From assembly GCA_002378845.1 (NCBI GenBank), contig DFRY01000023.1, positions 3,774 to 18,455 on the forward strand: a stretch of 14,682 nucleotides of DNA, written 5' to 3'. Below the pieces are notes generated by a model. It was not told where the DNA came from. It searched no databases and saw only the letters and a list, made by a program, of their open reading frames with translations. This DNA is from Ruminococcaceae bacterium UBA3451 (GTDB lineage: Bacteria; Bacillota; Clostridia; Oscillospirales; Acutalibacteraceae). Below, in pieces: positions 14,374 through 14,682 of this stretch; position 1 is the first letter of the stretch, and every line of letters begins with the position of its first letter. The position numbers and the translations under genes are program-made.

Positions 14374-14404
14374 AGTATACATGTTAAAGTAAACTTTAAG
14401 TCAA
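14374..14404 (-). promoter_or_regulatory. MerR-activated promoter and operator for the aldo/keto reductase
   Basis: Minus strand TTGACT (14404-14399), a 19-base spacer and TATACT (14379-14374). A perfect dyad TTAAAGT-AA-ACTTTAA (14384-14399) sits in the spacer. Long spacer plus central dyad is the MerR activation geometry, and the sequence resembles AdhR/YfmP-type sites. Confidence 0.8.
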
Positions 14405-14424
14405 GAGGGAATTCAAAGAAAGCC

Positions 14425-14454
14425 TTGATTCGAGCCCACTTTAAGTATTATAAT
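14425..14454 (+). promoter_or_regulatory. Candidate promoter of the right-end merR gene
   Basis: TTGATT (14425-14430), 18 bases, TATAAT (14449-14454). An extra operator half-site ACTTTAAG (14438-14445) lies inside the spacer, suggesting autoregulation. Confidence 0.6.
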
Positions 14455-14486
14455 AAGGAACATCAGTAAGATAAAGGATGGTTCCT

Positions 14487-14682
14487 ATGGGATATACGAT
14501 TAAAGAAGTGTCCGAAAAATTTCATATTACCGCTCCGACACTTCGGTTTTACGAAAAGGAAGGGCTTTTGCCCTCCATTCGCCGGGAGGAGAACGGCCAC
14601 CGGCTTTACAGCGAAACCGACCTGGAATGGATACAGATTGTATGCTGTATGCGTGCCACCGGCATGTCGATTGAATATATCA
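14487..14682 (+). CDS. MerR-family regulator, 3-prime end cut by the window
   Basis: The visible 65 residues are the MerR winged helix: YTIKEVSEKFHITAPTLRFY (3-22), EKEGLLP, NGHRLYSETDLEWIQIV (37-53) and the start of the next helix ATGMSIEYI. The layout is like AdhR/YfmP regulators of aldehyde-stress genes. ATG 14487 has AAAGGA upstream. It is divergent from the aldo/keto reductase and shares the operator region at 14374-14445, so that reductase is the probable target. The reading frame is open at the window edge; no effector-binding part is visible. Confidence 0.88.
   Translation, partial: MGYTIKEVSEKFHITAPTLRFYEKEGLLPSIRREENGHRLYSETDLEWIQIVCCMRATGMSIEYI

Noticed and set aside
1..14682. CRISPR array, IS element, phage genes or a defence cluster
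   Set aside because: No regularly spaced repeats, transposase, integrase, phage structural gene or nuclease/toxin motif was seen on either strand.

Overview
The window looks like the chromosome of a spore-forming, low-to-mid GC Clostridia member. An Oscillospiraceae/Ruminococcaceae-type organism is my best guess, by inference only. Signs are the Gram-positive lipoprotein signals, strong AGGAGG-type ribosome binding sites, TTGACA/TATAAT promoters, a cwlJ-gerQ spore germination pair, and many MerR, PadR and AraC regulators. Both ends cut into or abut other material; the right end truncates a merR gene.

Layout. (1) 30-2538, minus strand: a DUF815 AAA ATPase followed 25 bp later by a lipoprotein that joins a Fe/B12-type substrate-binding domain to a peptidoglycan-binding domain. 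(2) 2702-3526, plus: a LolA-like/DUF6612-type lipoprotein, divergent from the ATPase, ending at a terminator shared with the next operon. (3) 3609-4666, minus: cwlJ then gerQ, the spore cortex hydrolase and the coat protein it depends on. (4) 4787-4983, plus: a promoter, tRNA-Ser(CGA) and terminator. (5) 5209-6473, plus: a somewhat AT-richer two-gene unit, a minimal AraC-type DNA-binding protein and a type I methionine aminopeptidase with an N-terminal SEC-C zinc motif. (6) 6619-7296, minus: a two-helix membrane protein whose upstream zinc-ribbon start is broken by an in-frame amber codon; divergent from a TIGR04076 protein gene (7439-7762). (7) 7833-8708, plus: a MerR regulator with its own 19-bp-spacer promoter. 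(8) 8870-11806, minus: padR, a DHA2 drug-efflux transporter and an AraC_N-type regulator, with a clear dyad operator inside the padR promoter. (9) 12137-13033, plus: an atypical extended SDR. (10) 13179-14321, minus: an aldo/keto reductase with two 4Fe-4S motifs, divergent from merR (14487 to the end) across a textbook MerR operator.

The right two-thirds is largely a set of small stress, detoxification or efflux modules, each paired with its own regulator. The left third carries envelope and sporulation functions. I do not see a phage, IS element, CRISPR array or large multi-gene defence system. The most unusual items are the amber-interrupted zinc-ribbon membrane protein, the orphan substrate-binding/peptidoglycan-binding fusion, the SEC-C methionine aminopeptidase beside a mini AraC protein next to a tRNA, and the clearly readable MerR and PadR operators.
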